Source: Anas platyrhynchos
Lineage: Eukaryota; Chordata; Aves; Anseriformes; Anatidae
Length of the DNA stretch: 64,000 nt
NCBI RefSeq assembly: GCF_047663525.1
Contig: NC_092612.1
Location: 3,319,501-3,383,500 of the forward strand
Direction of reading: 5' to 3'
Shown here: in pieces, positions 12,394 to 25,000 of the stretch
Position numbering within the stretch: the stretch's first letter is position 1
How the letters are laid out: the number at the start of each line of letters is the position of its first letter
Program-made: the position numbers and the translations under genes
Notes under the pieces: generated by a model
Databases searched by the model: none
Told to the model about the DNA's origin: nothing
Seen by the model: only the letters and a program-made list of their open reading frames with translations

Positions 12394-12832
12394 TGTCGCG
12401 GACCCTCCGAAATCTACTGGGAAGGATGAATACCTCGCACAGTACCAATGTGATGACGGTGGAGACAAGGAGAAACCAAGAAGATGAAAAGAACATGACC
12501 TCATTTCAAAAGAAAACGTTTTGTACGGCAAAGAGACTTCTGAGCCTGGTGAGAAATTGCAGCAAACTTCCTCTCTCAAGTGTGACACTGAATGTAGCTC
12601 TAAAAAGCTTTCCTCCTCAGCTATTGCAGAGAGATGCCAAGGTAGAAAGGACGAGACGAAAAACACTGAGAAAGAGCATTACCAAAGCAAGGGGGAACAT
12701 GCTCCTACTGAAGAGAAGGAGAGTCAAAAAGCAGGTCCTTCCAGCAAAAGGAGGTGTTCTCTGAGCGTGGAAGTTGTGGAGCAAAAGCGTCACAAGCAGG
12801 AGCACTGGGAGGGAAGCAGGTACAGATCTTGA
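12394..12832 (+). pseudogene. USP42-like: USP42-like C-terminal tail fragment, copy 1
   Basis: After a tttgtgcag acceptor the frame reads through GKDEYLAQYQCDDGG, then Lys/Glu/Ser-rich sequence to QEHWEGSRYRS and a stop. One in-frame TGA interrupts it at 12485-12487, after KEKPRR. Charged low-complexity sequence of this kind is expected of the long tail of the deubiquitinase USP42. The assignment rests mainly on a nearby USP42/USP36-type catalytic exon at 28022, so it is tentative. The 3' edge lies inside the tail, because sister copies at 27558 and 30492 continue with about 70 further Arg/Ser-rich residues. The same TGA is present in all three copies (33261, 41571), so inactivation preceded the duplications. 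Confidence 0.5.
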
Positions 12833-12845
12833 CAGAGTCAAAAAG

Positions 12846-12889
12846 CAGGTTTATTATTGTTGTTATTATTATTATTATTATTATTATGC
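12846..12889 (+). repeat. TTA/TTG trinucleotide microsatellite
   Basis: A run of tta units with occasional ttg. The copy at 33623-33667 has a different unit number. Confidence 0.9.
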
Positions 12890-13413
12890 CATTAGTCCTG
12901 TGAATCCAGCTGCTTTCCTTACTAACAGAGTTTCTGTCCTCCTTTTGGTGACATCTCAGAGGCTCTTCCTGTCTCACAGCCTCGTTGGGGAGTGAGGAGA
13001 GGGCGTGTGTATGGGGGAGCAGTTCCCTAACATGCAGCCCCCTTCTTGCTGCAGGGCCCAATGAGGTGGCTGGGCCGCAGGGGCTGTGTTAAGGAGTGGC
13101 CCTGCACTCCTCTGACATGAGCACGGGTCACAGAGGGACACCTCCGCATCACAATGGCAGCTCCCCTTATGCCACAGCGTGCCAGGCCCTTTCTGTCATC
13201 GCCTCAGTGAGCTCGGGCGTTGAAGGAGGCTCTTGCATCCAGTTTTCTCTGGAGGACACGAGAAGTCTCTCCTGTAGCTCAGAGTCTCAGAGGACAAAGG
13301 GAGGCGTAGGACGGTGCAGGAGCTATTTGGTGAAGCACAGAGGGCATCAAAAAGGGAGGAAACATCACAGATCTTTCACTCTCTAGCCTGACGTGCTGAC
13401 CCAAAGCAGGATC

Positions 13414-16021
13414 ATGACAAACTTGGAAGCGCTAATCACCAACATTGAGCGCTGCAGTGAGGTTGAGGGCTGCACCAAGGTCACGTTTCCCACACTCAAG
13501 AAGCTTTCTGTCAATGGTAAGGCATTTGGGACCTCTTATGAGTGTAGCTATAGACTGATACGAACTCTACAAATTGTGGAAAGCGAGGTTCTTGTCTGCG
13601 GGGGAGGCCCCAAGGGTGCTGTGTGTGTGGCGTTGTGCCCTGCCCGTGGTGGCAGTCCTGTGGCCGGGTTCCGCTTGCTGATGGGTCACACGTGGAGATC
13701 TGTCTCTGAAGGGAAAGATGCGTGCACGGTTGGAAGAAGGCTGAGGTTCCTGCAGTTCCTGATGGGCTCCCAAGAAACTGCCAGAAATACATGTGTCAGG
13801 AGGAGATCTGCTGACTTGTCAGCATTTCAGCAAGGCCTCTCATGAAGGGGCTGAGCCCCTCCCTGCCTGTGGCTTCTTCCTGCTGCAGCCTCCTGTGCCT
13901 CATGGCTCTCAGAAAAGGCTTAGGGCTAAGAGAGGCCCTCCCATTTCAGATGCCTACAGGCTGCATTCCCTTGTCCAAAACGCTTTTAAGAGCTCCTGCA
14001 GCTGCAGACCTTTCCTGGGACGTGGCAGAGCTGTTAGACTGGTATCAGTCAAAAATTCATCCAGAGTCACAGATGGATTCATCCTGGGAGCTGTGTTAGA
14101 TCACACCTGCATCTGCAAACGCCTTGTAAAGAAATGTGCTGATGGGCCATGGACTTGCTGACTTTGAGCTTGACATGTCCTTCCCTTGCTTTCCAGATGT
14201 CATCACAATTTGGGGTGGTGTGTCCAAGCAGGTTCGGCAATTGCTCATGATGACGAAGGTGGGACTGCACCCTACCCCTCCCCTCACCCCACGGCTTCAG
14301 GAAGTCCTGGCAGCCCTGTGCCAGCAAGTGCCATTGCTCTTCCCAGAGCCGCACTGACACGTACAGATGTGCCCCAAGCGTGCCAAAGACCAGCTTCTCT
14401 GTAAATTGAAATAATTGTAATAATTGAAACCAACCCAACAGAAAATCAAGTATTTATAGTTATATCAAAGATACAAAACGGTAGGAAAATGTGTTCAGAA
14501 CTTGCTGGGGCTTCGCTGTTCTTCGCTTTCAGAGTGGAGAGAGCAAACAGACAGCTGGGGATGCTTCCAGGGTTAACCCCAATTGCTGGAAGGGACCTAG
14601 CTGAAGGATGGGCTAGACCTCCTCCACCTGCTTTACTTCACCGCGCATTTTCTTGAGGGGCAAAGGAAGGAGAGAAAATGCCCCGAGTATGTGGGTCTTC
14701 TCATGAGCTTTCCCAGCTCCCCCAGCTTACCCCATGCCGCGTTGGGAGTGGGCAGGGCACAGGGCACCCCGTTGCAAGATGTCACAAGTCCTCACTCTGT
14801 TTTCCAACTTAAACATGCTTCCCCTTCTTTTCTTTACCAGCCTCGGGCCGTCACTGTAACAGGACTGGGGACATTCCATATTAAAAAATGGCTATCTTTT
14901 GAAAATGGCCAGGTGTTCACATTTCGGAGACCTGTGTTTTCACCGTCCAAGACTCTTGGACAGATTCGTAACCTGAAACACCGTTGTGTACGCGTTCCTG
15001 GTAAGAATACCAATTAAAGTCTTGTTTTCCCATGTGTACATATATTAAGGGGTTATGCCGATTGCTGTTTAGAAGTGCTGATAGGCAACTCAGATGCCGT
15101 CAGAAGGCCCTGAGAGAGAGAAGAGATGGCTGGCATAGAAACCCATCAATGGCCAGATTTGCTGTAATTTCTGTCAACTGCTGCCATTGCTTTGGCTACT
15201 GTGTGCCATGGATGAGACCTGCGCAGCACTAAGAGCTTGGTGCTTCATTTGGGGTGGGTCTTCTCTTTCCAATGACTCTCAGCTTCTCCTGGATAATAGG
15301 AACTTCTGTCAGGCAGCCCTGGGGTAAAGGGCATTGGTACCAAAAGCAGAGACATTTGTTCCTGAGTTTTGAAGGCCACAGGGACTATCCAGAACTGTCT
15401 GGAAGAGTTCTTGTGCTTGCCTGTCTCAGTGCGAGGCAGGTCTCCCCAGACCAGGCGTGCACTGAGCCTGGGCTCTTTGCATGGGAACCAGCCGCATTCC
15501 TTTTGCCTCCTCCTCCTGTGTTCCGCAGACGGCTGAGGTCATTGGGTCCTGTCTCTGGGCTGAGGAGTCACAGCTGTGCACTTGGTACATTGATGGAATG
15601 ATTTCAGTTTCTCTTGAGGGGGGGCATACATCAGCTGCTTTAAGGAGTCGTACAAGGCTTAGACTACAGCAGTTACAGCAGCATGTTTTAGCTGGAAGCT
15701 CCTGGCACTTTGTTTGAATCTGTTCAACTGCAGTGCAAGTTGCATTGTTCCTCATTTTTTCCAGATGATATGAAGATAGTGGTGCTGAGCTATGAGAATA
15801 TGCGCCTGAACGTCCCGTACAGCAAGGAAATAGTGCAGAGCTGTTTGGAGGAGACCTTGCAATACTTCTACCGCATCCTCACAAATAGGGAGGACACGGA
15901 CTTCACCTTAAAGGATTTTGGCACTCTTGCTATCCGAGGGCAAAGAGTGAAAATGACGTTTTCTGAAGGGTTTTTACACAGTCTCAACAAGTCCACATAC
16001 GTGGTAGAGAAGCTGATTGCT
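13414..16021 (+). other. CCDC81-type tandem HU domain region (exons 1-4)
   Basis: Exons 1-3 form the first HU domain: TLKKLSVN, then [17 protein letters not shown], then [10 protein letters not shown] and FTFRRPVF. This matches the CCDC81 pattern of a helical start, IWGNVSEFVR-type helix, GTF strand and RPVF strand. Exon 4 is the second HU domain: [20 protein letters not shown], then [30 protein letters not shown] and FSEGFL. It matches the second CCDC81 HU (GIGVLMI, VKMRF, DFL). The exon 4 donor is GATTGCT|gtaagt. Confidence 0.85.
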
Positions 16022-19000
16022 GTAAGTTTATTGTTTCTGCAGTCCTACTTAGAGTGGGTTTGAAGCCCCATCAAAGGGTGGGGGCACTGAGCCCTGCTGG
16101 CAGCTGTGAGCTGCCAGGACGCTGGAGCTAGGCACAGTCCATCGCAGTGAGAGCTTTCTGTTTTCTTTCTTTTATTTGCTGTATGACTGCTGGCAATGCG
16201 TGCAGTCGTATCGTTGCTGGGCAAAGGATAGCACTGGAAGGGCCTCGCCATAAATAGGAAAGAAGCCAAAGCAACGGCTAGGCTGATGATGTTCCCCCCC
16301 CCGTTGCGGGCGTGAGGCTGAGGCACAAGGACACCAGGCCCTTTTGGATGCAGGCAGGCTGTTGGTGTAGTTCTCCTGTCCCAGCAGAAAAGCTCTGGTC
16401 TCCGTGTTCCTCCACACTGCCAACGCAATCCTCTGACTCCTGTGAAAAACTCTGGGGATAACACCAGCTCTGACCCATTTGCGCTGCATTCAGGAATAGC
16501 TAAAGCAAGCGACCCCACTGAAAGCAGCAGCTGGAAGCCGAGGCTCATGACGGGCCTTCCCTTGTGTTTGCTCCATTGACTTGTTCACAGGCTGAGGCTG
16601 TTAACTACGGTCCTTGTGAAAAGGTTGGCAGCGTTCCTCACCCTAGCAGATCATGTGCTGTGCAGTGTGTTTTAACTGGCTGAGGCACTTGTCCAGAAGT
16701 TTGCTGAGAGGCAGTGAATTCCTGGAGCTACAGAAAGGCCTCTGTGAATGTTGAGCTCTTTTCCTTGGACTCATGTCAGATGTTTCTGTCCCTGCAGAAA
16801 AAGTTGGTCAGACTGGACAAAGAAACTGCCCTGTTCCCAAGCCATTTTGGCCGTGCCCACCTGTTCCCTCAGTAAGTATATTTGTTCCTGCAGCCCTGCT
16901 CTGCGCGCACTCACACGTGCTCAGCTCATGATTGGTAGTGCTCTTTCAAACTACTGTTTTGCAGTTAATTTCATCCTTGCTTTTGCTTAGCTTGGGCTTA
17001 CGCATCACCCTCAGTTACTGACCGTGTTCTGCATTTTACCATTACTCCAGTCAGAGGCAACTGGGTTGCTCTGCAGACGCATTGAAGCAACTCACCTAAT
17101 GTTTCATCTGCTTCTTCTCTTTTATGTGGTTAAAACTGCCAAAATATCTAAAAGAAGTAAGATCCTAGTGTTTCTGTTGGTTTGAATGCAACATGGACAG
17201 GATCTCTTAGCAGGTGGAACAAGGACCAGATCTATGCTTGTCCCCTGCCTGTGATGTTTCCATGTCTTTGGTGAAACTCGTGTCAATCAAAGGAACTCTG
17301 AAATGCCTTCTTGTGTCAGGACGACACAGGAGCACTGAGGCAAAATAAAAACCCAAACCTCTGTCTAGCGAGGGGCTGCTGAGCTGTTCTGAGGCCAGCA
17401 CTGCTCAGTTTGAATGCTTTAGGGCATGTGTTGGACTCTCCACGGATACCTTGACATTAATCTGGCAAAGGAGCCCTTTTCACAGAACGGTGCCTTCTTC
17501 CTACTTCCAGGTTTGAGATTAAGGCGGTACCTCGGCTTGCTAGGGAGCGTCTTGCAGAGGAAGAGATACTTAATGCACAAGGTAACGTTAATGACTGATT
17601 GCTGGTGGAGGTTTGTGCCTTTCCCTGTTGTCCTCGCTGGGGGGTGCTTGGGACTCAGGTTACAGGGAGATGCCTGGGATAGCAGAGGCACGCTGTATGC
17701 CTCTGTTTACCCTCCTGGTAAGTCTCAAGGGACGCATTTTGAACAAGATAGTGCTGAAGTATGTTTTTCCCCTGCATTACGTGCCAAAGGGTGCCTCTCT
17801 TCCATTTTATGGGTTTGTTTGTGCAGGAGGGAGTCAGTGTTTGGCAAGTCCGCTAGCACTGTGAATAACAAACTCCGTCTTGAGTTGTGGGAGACTGAGG
17901 GGCTGGGCATACCGCTTTGAATCACCATGTTGTCATTTGATGAGAAAAATTGTGTCGAGAAGAATGCACAAAGGTTGCCAAGCTGTGCCAAAACTTTGGT
18001 TCTCCTCTAAAGCTGGGAACTCCTCATTCTTAATTCCTCATGAATATCACAGATATAACGTGCTTGAGTTGAATGCACCAGGATAGAAAGCCTGTGTAGA
18101 AAAACCATGTATGCCGCTCCAAGAAATCGTTGCCCCAAAAGAGATTGTTAGGCACCAAAATGTGTGTCCCCGCAAAACCCCCACTGTTCAGAGGGGATGG
18201 ACTTGCTGCTGCAGCAGAAAGATCACAGCAAAAGGGGTAATGCAGCACTGTGGGTATCAAAGGTCAGATGGGATCTGGAGTCAGGAAGGGCTTGCAGTCT
18301 TCTAGAAAACAGGTCTCAGAAGGAATCACAGGGATACCTCAGCTAGCTTATAACATTGCAGAGCAGATCTGTGCCTGATGTGCTGAGAGGTTTTCTCCTT
18401 TTGTGTTTACAGCGTCTCTTCTTCATACATTAAAACTTGCGCAAAGGAGACTTTCTCCAAGCACATTGGCCACAGCTGAAGCGAAGGAAGAAGCAGAGGA
18501 GGAAACAAAGGCAAAAGAGTCTCCTGGCAGGTGAGATGTAAAGGATTTGTTAGAGTGGCCTTATGCTCTTGTGCTTGTGTGGCATGCTTTATAGGATCCT
18601 ACCTCTCAGAAGGTCTCAGTCCAGTGGGCTGCTGCAAGTGCGATCAGCTCTGAAGTCAGAGCTGGTTGCTCAGATTGCTCTGAAGTCAGGTGCTGGTTGC
18701 ACCTAACCTGATGTCGTCTGCACACTTATTGAGGGTGCACTCAATCCCCTCATCCAGATCATCGATAAAGATATTGAAGAGAACCGGCCCTAGTACTGAA
18801 TGACAGAATCATTGAGGTTGGAAGAGACCCCCAAGATCACCGAGTCCATCCTTTGACCTGACACTAACAAGTCTGCCACTAAACTATATCACTAAGCTCT
18901 ACATCTAAACATCTTTTGAAGACCTCCAGGGATGGTGACTCAACCACTTCCCTGGGCAGCCCACCCCAGTGCCTAACAACCCTTTCAGTAGAGATGTTTG

Positions 19001-22000
19001 TCCTAATATCCAATAAAACCACCCCTGGTGTAACTTTAGCCCATTCCCCCTCGTCCCATCACTGGGCACGTGGGAGTACCCACTCTGTACCCCTCCCTTG
19101 CACTGCAGGGATGGAGGAAAACACCACCTGTACTCCCGCTCCATCTACTAACCGCCCCGGTCCCCTGAAAACCCTTTTGATAGCCTCCAGGCTTCTCTCA
19201 GCAATTTCATCACTGCCAGCCCGGACTATCAGTAGAGGACAGTAATCAGAGGGGCGAGCCAGGTTGGGAAGGTTTCTGGCAGCGTCCCTGGCCTGGGCCC
19301 CAGGGAGGCAGCAGACTTCCCTATGGGTAGGGTCTGGCCGACATATAGGGGCCCTCTGATCCCATGAGAAGGGAGTTGTCTACAACGATTACCCTTCTTT
19401 CTGTCTTGGTGGAGGCAGTCTTGAGGTGTGGAGTCAACTTCCTCGCCCTAGGCAACCTCCTGGGTGGACTTTCAGACACATCCTCACCCACCAGTCTCTC
19501 AAGCTCCAAGGCCTCAAACCTCTTGTGTAAGTGCGCCTGTGTGCACCTTCCAGTGTTGAGATCTTCTTGGTGATTAAATGCTGATCATTATCCCAGCAGC
19601 TGCGAGTCATGTGCATGGTTCTTTAGATTTCCACGACCCTGGTCTCTCCGTTTGGAGAGAGGGTGGAGAAGAGAAACCCTTCCTGCACTCAGATCCACTT
19701 CCTGACTCCTGCTGGTGTGTATTTTCAGACTGTTCCCTGTATGTCCAGACACAGAAGGAAGGCAGCACAAAGAAACTCCCCGCAAGAGGCTTAAATTGCC
19801 ATTGCTTGCTTCTGAAGATCATAGACACACAGGACAGGTATGTAAGGTGGTCCGAGATAATTTTTGTGTCTCTTTTGATTGTAGATGATCATGTGGGGGC
19901 ATCTTAGGAGAAGGATGTACGCGCTAAATACTTAGATGTTTATTGTGAAAACATCCCTTTACTTGGGTAGTAAAGTAGCCTGTTTTGAAAAATAGCTCGT
20001 TCATGAGTTAGTTCATTGGTCATAACAGAATGGCTTTCTGGTTGCATCTGTAAGAACTTGGGAGCAAAAAATTGCTGACAAACCTTCAGGGAAAAATAGA
20101 GAAGATGAGGGAGAGAAGAACACTATTAAAAAAAAAGAAAAAAGAAAACAGAAAAAGGAAAAGGCAAGGGAAAAGAAAACAACAACAACAACAACAAAAA
20201 ACACACAAAAACAGACGAATAACTGCTGCTATTGCATTTCTGGGTTCCTCTAGGAAGCACTCTCTGTACTGGGGGTGCAGGTTGGAGGGAAACTGGAGGC
20301 GTCTGTGGCCAGCAAGGAGAAAGAAGAGACCAGAGAAGCAAAAAGAGTCACATTTCCAAAACTGCTGGAACAGCAAGATGAGGGACAAAGGGATAAGATG
20401 TGGATGGGCCAGGTACAGAAAGCCCTGTAAAGCATCCCGCAGGGTAGCATTTTGCTGGCTGGGGGGAAGCTGAGTTGTGAAGGTCTCCAAGTCCCGGCAG
20501 TATTGCCACCTCTAGAGAGCAGGGCACGTGGCTGTTGATTTTATTAACACTGGCACATTGCCATGAGGAAGGAATTCCTGGCAGAAGCCAAGGGACGCCA
20601 AGAGCAGTCTAGCAGAGTGAGGGCAGAAGCATACTCTTTGTCCCTTGACAGGAGGACACCTTTTCCCTGGCCTGGAACTTAAGTCCAGTGGCTTGAGGCA
20701 GCTCCCGATGCATCATGCTGCAGGAGAGCTCCAGGAGCAGCTGTTACTTCTGGTCTCTTCAGTTAACATGAAGAGCACTAAGACCATTTTTCATGAGCGT
20801 AACAGCTGACGTTTTGTTCCAGCTGCTCTTTCAGGGCAGGGAGCCAACACCTTGATGAGAGGCAGGGCACACGTGTCTTGATGCTGTTCTGCGACTGCCT
20901 GATGGCTATTTCTCAGTGCTGTTGTACACCTGGGATCGGTGGCAGGCCCAGACACCCTTGCCATCTATAGCTCCGAAAAGCCTCAGCGCAGGAAGTCCCC
21001 TCCAAAACCATTATACCAATGCGATCTCAACACTAGATTTTGTAAGAAGCTCATCTGCAGTTAAAGTACTAACATAAGCAGCAGGCATATGACCGATGGT
21101 TTGACTAATGTCAAGCCAGAAGTGGTTTTGGAGCAGGGTTTCAAACTACACCATGGGAGAAAACTGTATCCAGTGCTTGTCTTTAAACGGAAAGCAAGTA
21201 GGTTTGCTCCACGCTCCACATGTTGCATTCGTTTTTGCTCCCTGTGTGGCAAGACCAGACTCTCCCTGTTTGAAACCAGCTCAGGACACCAGCTTCTGTC
21301 ATTTGTCTGTTTTTCAGCAGCGACAGGAAGAAGAAGATAGCCTCAGCTCCCCAGAGATCACCTGTGATACAAAAGATGATCTACAAAAGCTGGAGGCTTG
21401 GATTCAGGAGAGGAAGCAACTCCGGTCTCAGCTGAAAAGCTTTGGAGATGTTGAAAAATGGCTGAGTCATAAACCTACCTTTACCAAACTGGAAGAAAGA
21501 GTCAGGAAACGAATAACGGCAGCTAGAGTAGACCAGAGGGCTAGAAGCAAGTCAGTCGAGACCGACAGGCCAGACGTAAGTATACCTGGTGTTGTGCCAC
21601 TCTTGGGATTACTGTACTTCATCTCTTGTGGCCGTGCCACGGCCTCAGCATCTGCTTGTAAGTCGGCAGCGCGACACTGCTTTATCCCAGCCACTTCTGC
21701 ATCTGCTGGCAGAGTGATTCTGGATAACGGTGATTTGAGGGTATTTTCGAATTCCTTTTCAGTGTTCACCACCACCAAGGAGCCAGACCCGGAAGAAGGG
21801 TAGCCTTCCCCTTATTTGTGCACCATACCCTCAAGCTCTTATCGCACTGCATAACCTCCTACACCAACAGAAGTTGACAATGGTAGACATCTTCAGAAAG
21901 GCTGGAATGGAACAGAGAAAGATCATGAGAGCAGACTTCATTAAAGTCATCAAGGAGGTATGTAGGGAAGAGAAAAGTAAGGAACTGCTGCAACTTTGCC

Positions 22001-25000
22001 TTGTTTTGCTGCATGCCAACCCGGAGAAGTGGAAAAGCTCCAACTTCTCTTGTGTTACTCTCAGAGGATGGCTCCCACAGCCTGTGAAATGTTGAAGGGA
22101 AGAGGGAAGGGAAGGCTGCAGAGATGCGAGCTGCCACCCAGACTGAGTCCCAGGAGGGAGTGAAACTCATTGCCTCATAGTCTCTAAAGACAGTCAGCGC
22201 TCAGTAACGTGGCCTGAACTGGCATCAAGTTTCCTCGTGTTGATACTTGGTCTTTCCTTGGCCAGTTTCATGTGTCTGCCCGCTGCACTGCCTTTTAGTA
22301 CCTGTTGGCACAGCAGAGCTCGTGCTGAGCCTCACTTTCCACAGGCTGCAACGGTACAGAACTGTCAAGAGCATGTCCAGATCTGTTAGGGTTTAGCAGT
22401 TCAGGTGTTTTCTGATGTTCTGTTCCAAGCCAAATTAGCTTCTTGACGCCCAGATGGCTGAGAAGTTTGGCACATTGAAAGCTGAGAGCTCAGCAGAGGA
22501 CAGCAAAAGACCAGTAAATTTTTCAGTGCTTGGTAAACTCATGTAAAGCTTAAAGCTCAACAGGTTGCCTCTGTGCCTTTTCTGAAAAAGCATTTAAAAC
22601 AACAGCAAAGCTCATCCCCCCCCTACTCCGGGCCAAGCCTTGTTTTTTTATTGATCACACTGTCGCTTCCTGTTTTGGCTGCCAGACAAAAGTTCCCATC
22701 AGTGACAAGGAGCTGGAGGATGTGGTCATCTTCTTGACTTCTTCAAAGCGGAGGAATTATATAAGCAGTGAAGATCTGATTGAATGTCAAAAGCAGTGGC
22801 AGGAAATGAGGAAAGGACAGCCCAAAGAGACCGGCGAAGGTGAGAGGAGAACCCTGGGCTGGGAATCTCTATCCTTGCAGATGCCCTAAAAGTACACAGG
22901 TGGCATTAGGGAATGCCAAAGTAGATCCAGAATATAGCTCCTTGCGACTATTGTCCTGCAACGCGGTTGCTGAAAAGAGACCTCTGGGGAGAAGCTAAAG
23001 AATCCAGGGGAAGTGCAATACTCAGCCCATCTGTGGGAGACAGCTTATCCGATCTTTTAGGTTTGACTCAGAATCTGAACCCCGAGGTTTAACCTCCTGT
23101 ACTGGATTTTATTGGTTAGCGTTGATCATCTGGCTGATCAGAAGCAGACCCTTTCTCCAGCTGTTGAGGGCAGCTGGACAATGCAGATTCAAAGGTCCTA
23201 CTCTTTAAAACCTAGCCCAAACCTGAAGGCTTGCCATGGTACCTGTGTCATTTTTATCTGAAGGTAATGGCAACATTCTTCTCACATCTTGGAGAGAAGA
23301 GGCATTTTGCTGCTGTGTTGTTGTACTAATTGTTTTGTAGCCTGAACGTGTATTGCGAGCATGAAACTGAATGGGGCAAAGCGGAGATGGGAGTCGTCTG
23401 TAATATGTGTGTCTGGATTGAAAGCGAAAGGATGCTTCCATTCAAAGATCGTCGTCTGTTGGGTGCTCCAGACTGCACAAAATGCCAAAGCTTTTTGCCT
23501 TATAAACACTGATCAGCCTTGGTTTTTTTTTTTTTTTTTTTTATTTCTGCTACTGTCTAACAGGGTTTCTCTGAGCTTTTCATGTGTTTGCTTTCTAAAC
23601 TGCCGTAGATACACAGCCTTGGGTCTGGAGAAACGCTTGCAAAGCTGCCACTTCTCCACCTTCTGCTGGGGACAAAGCTGTGGGGATGAAGCCTTGCTCT
23701 CCCACGGAGCCCAAAGAAAAGCTAATACTCTTGGAAGTGCCCCCAGTCAACACTGAGCCAGGCCGGCGACATTTAGACTGGGATGAAATGGAAGAGATTG
23801 GAAAGCGCTCAAGAGAGAGCAGACGGCTGGAGAAGGTAGTGTGGCGGGAAAAAAGGCGCCCCTGTATGTGCTCGTGAATGTGGGGTGGGCAGCAAAGGAG
23901 AAGGTTGGAGATTGTTCTGGATATTACCTTCTCAGTAGTCCCTTGACCACATCGTGCCTCACAGCTGAGATGCTACAAGCTGTCTCAAACAACTGGTTTG
24001 GCTTCTGAACACTCTGGTGATGTAAACACTCTTTTCTGGGTAACTGAAGCGTCAAGAAATGGAAGTTGAAGCTATGTTCAGGTGTGGGGATGGAGTCATC
24101 CGAGCTCTAGTGAACCTGACACAATCAGAGAAGAGATGGTGGCTGGGAGATTTTTTTCAGCTGGGGCACCTATGTCCAGTATGCTGCTCTTGTGCTTGGT
24201 GCTCTAGGGAGCGTCTGCCTGTGGGCCTGGCACTGGAAGGGAATGGCACTCCCAGATAAGCGCTTGGTCCCATCGCAGGGTGCTGAGTCCCATCTACACG
24301 CACTTCTGAGATGGATCCCTGCCTGTAGTTTCTCCAAAGGGAATGCAGCAACTCCAGGGCCTCACTGAAAGCTAACTGGGACCATTGCTTTACTTGCAGA
24401 TCAAAGACAGCCCGATAGAGTGGAAAGAAAAGTGTCGGCTGGTGAGATCTGGGGATGCACCCGTCGATGAACACTGCCTGCCATCAACTATAGAGGGTGA
24501 CATGGGAGCACTGGTTGACCACTATCGCAGAAATGCCGTTGTGAACTATCTGAATTGCTCCAAGCAGTGCAAGGAGCGTAACATCTGTCTCACCGACAAA
24601 GCGCTGCAAAGAGGTAAAGCAAAGAGCAAGGAATGTACTAATGTGAACGTACTAAGCCCGACATGCTCCTGCCTCTTCCCAAGACCCAGAAGCACGATGC
24701 ATGTTCAGGGTGGGGCACTGCTGATGGAGAATGTTTGCAGCCCTTGGAGGGCCACGGCAGATGCTGCTGGTTAGGATCAGCAATACCATCAGCAGGGCCA
24801 GAGCAGGGCTGAGATAGCAAAGAGTGCTACAGAGCAGCCAGGGCCACGTCCCCCTGGACTGGTAGCCAGGATCAGACACGAGTGCAGTTAATGAGGCAAG
24901 TTCATGGTGATGGGGCAAGTGCAAGGTCAGGCAAAGGTCATGGTCAGACCATGGTCAGGTTCAGCAGGTCCATGGCCAGGCACAGCTGAGTCAGAGCTGT

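Larger units (their letters stand above)
11863..16050 (+). repeat. Duplicated CCDC81/USP42 block, copy 1
   Basis: Matches 32391-36829 (copy 2) and, in its first part, 40696-41825 (copy 3). Against copy 2 it lacks about 270 bases, present there at about 32655-32908. At that point copy 1 reads gttctc directly into ttattcag. Identity ends abruptly at about 16050, where copy 1 reads TTAGAGTGGG and copy 2 reads TTAGAGAGGG, and the two then diverge completely. Copy 1 continues into the full gene; copy 2 does not. Confidence 0.95.

Noticed and set aside
13393-13845. 150-codon frame starting at GTG and running through exon 1 into intron 1
   Set aside because: The HU-domain match stops exactly at the gtaagg donor (13517) and resumes at 14197 in phase; the rest is intron.
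20072-20490. Open frames of about 133 codons on both strands
   Set aside because: They are driven by the A-rich/CAA tract and overlap exon 9 of the phase-verified gene in a different frame.
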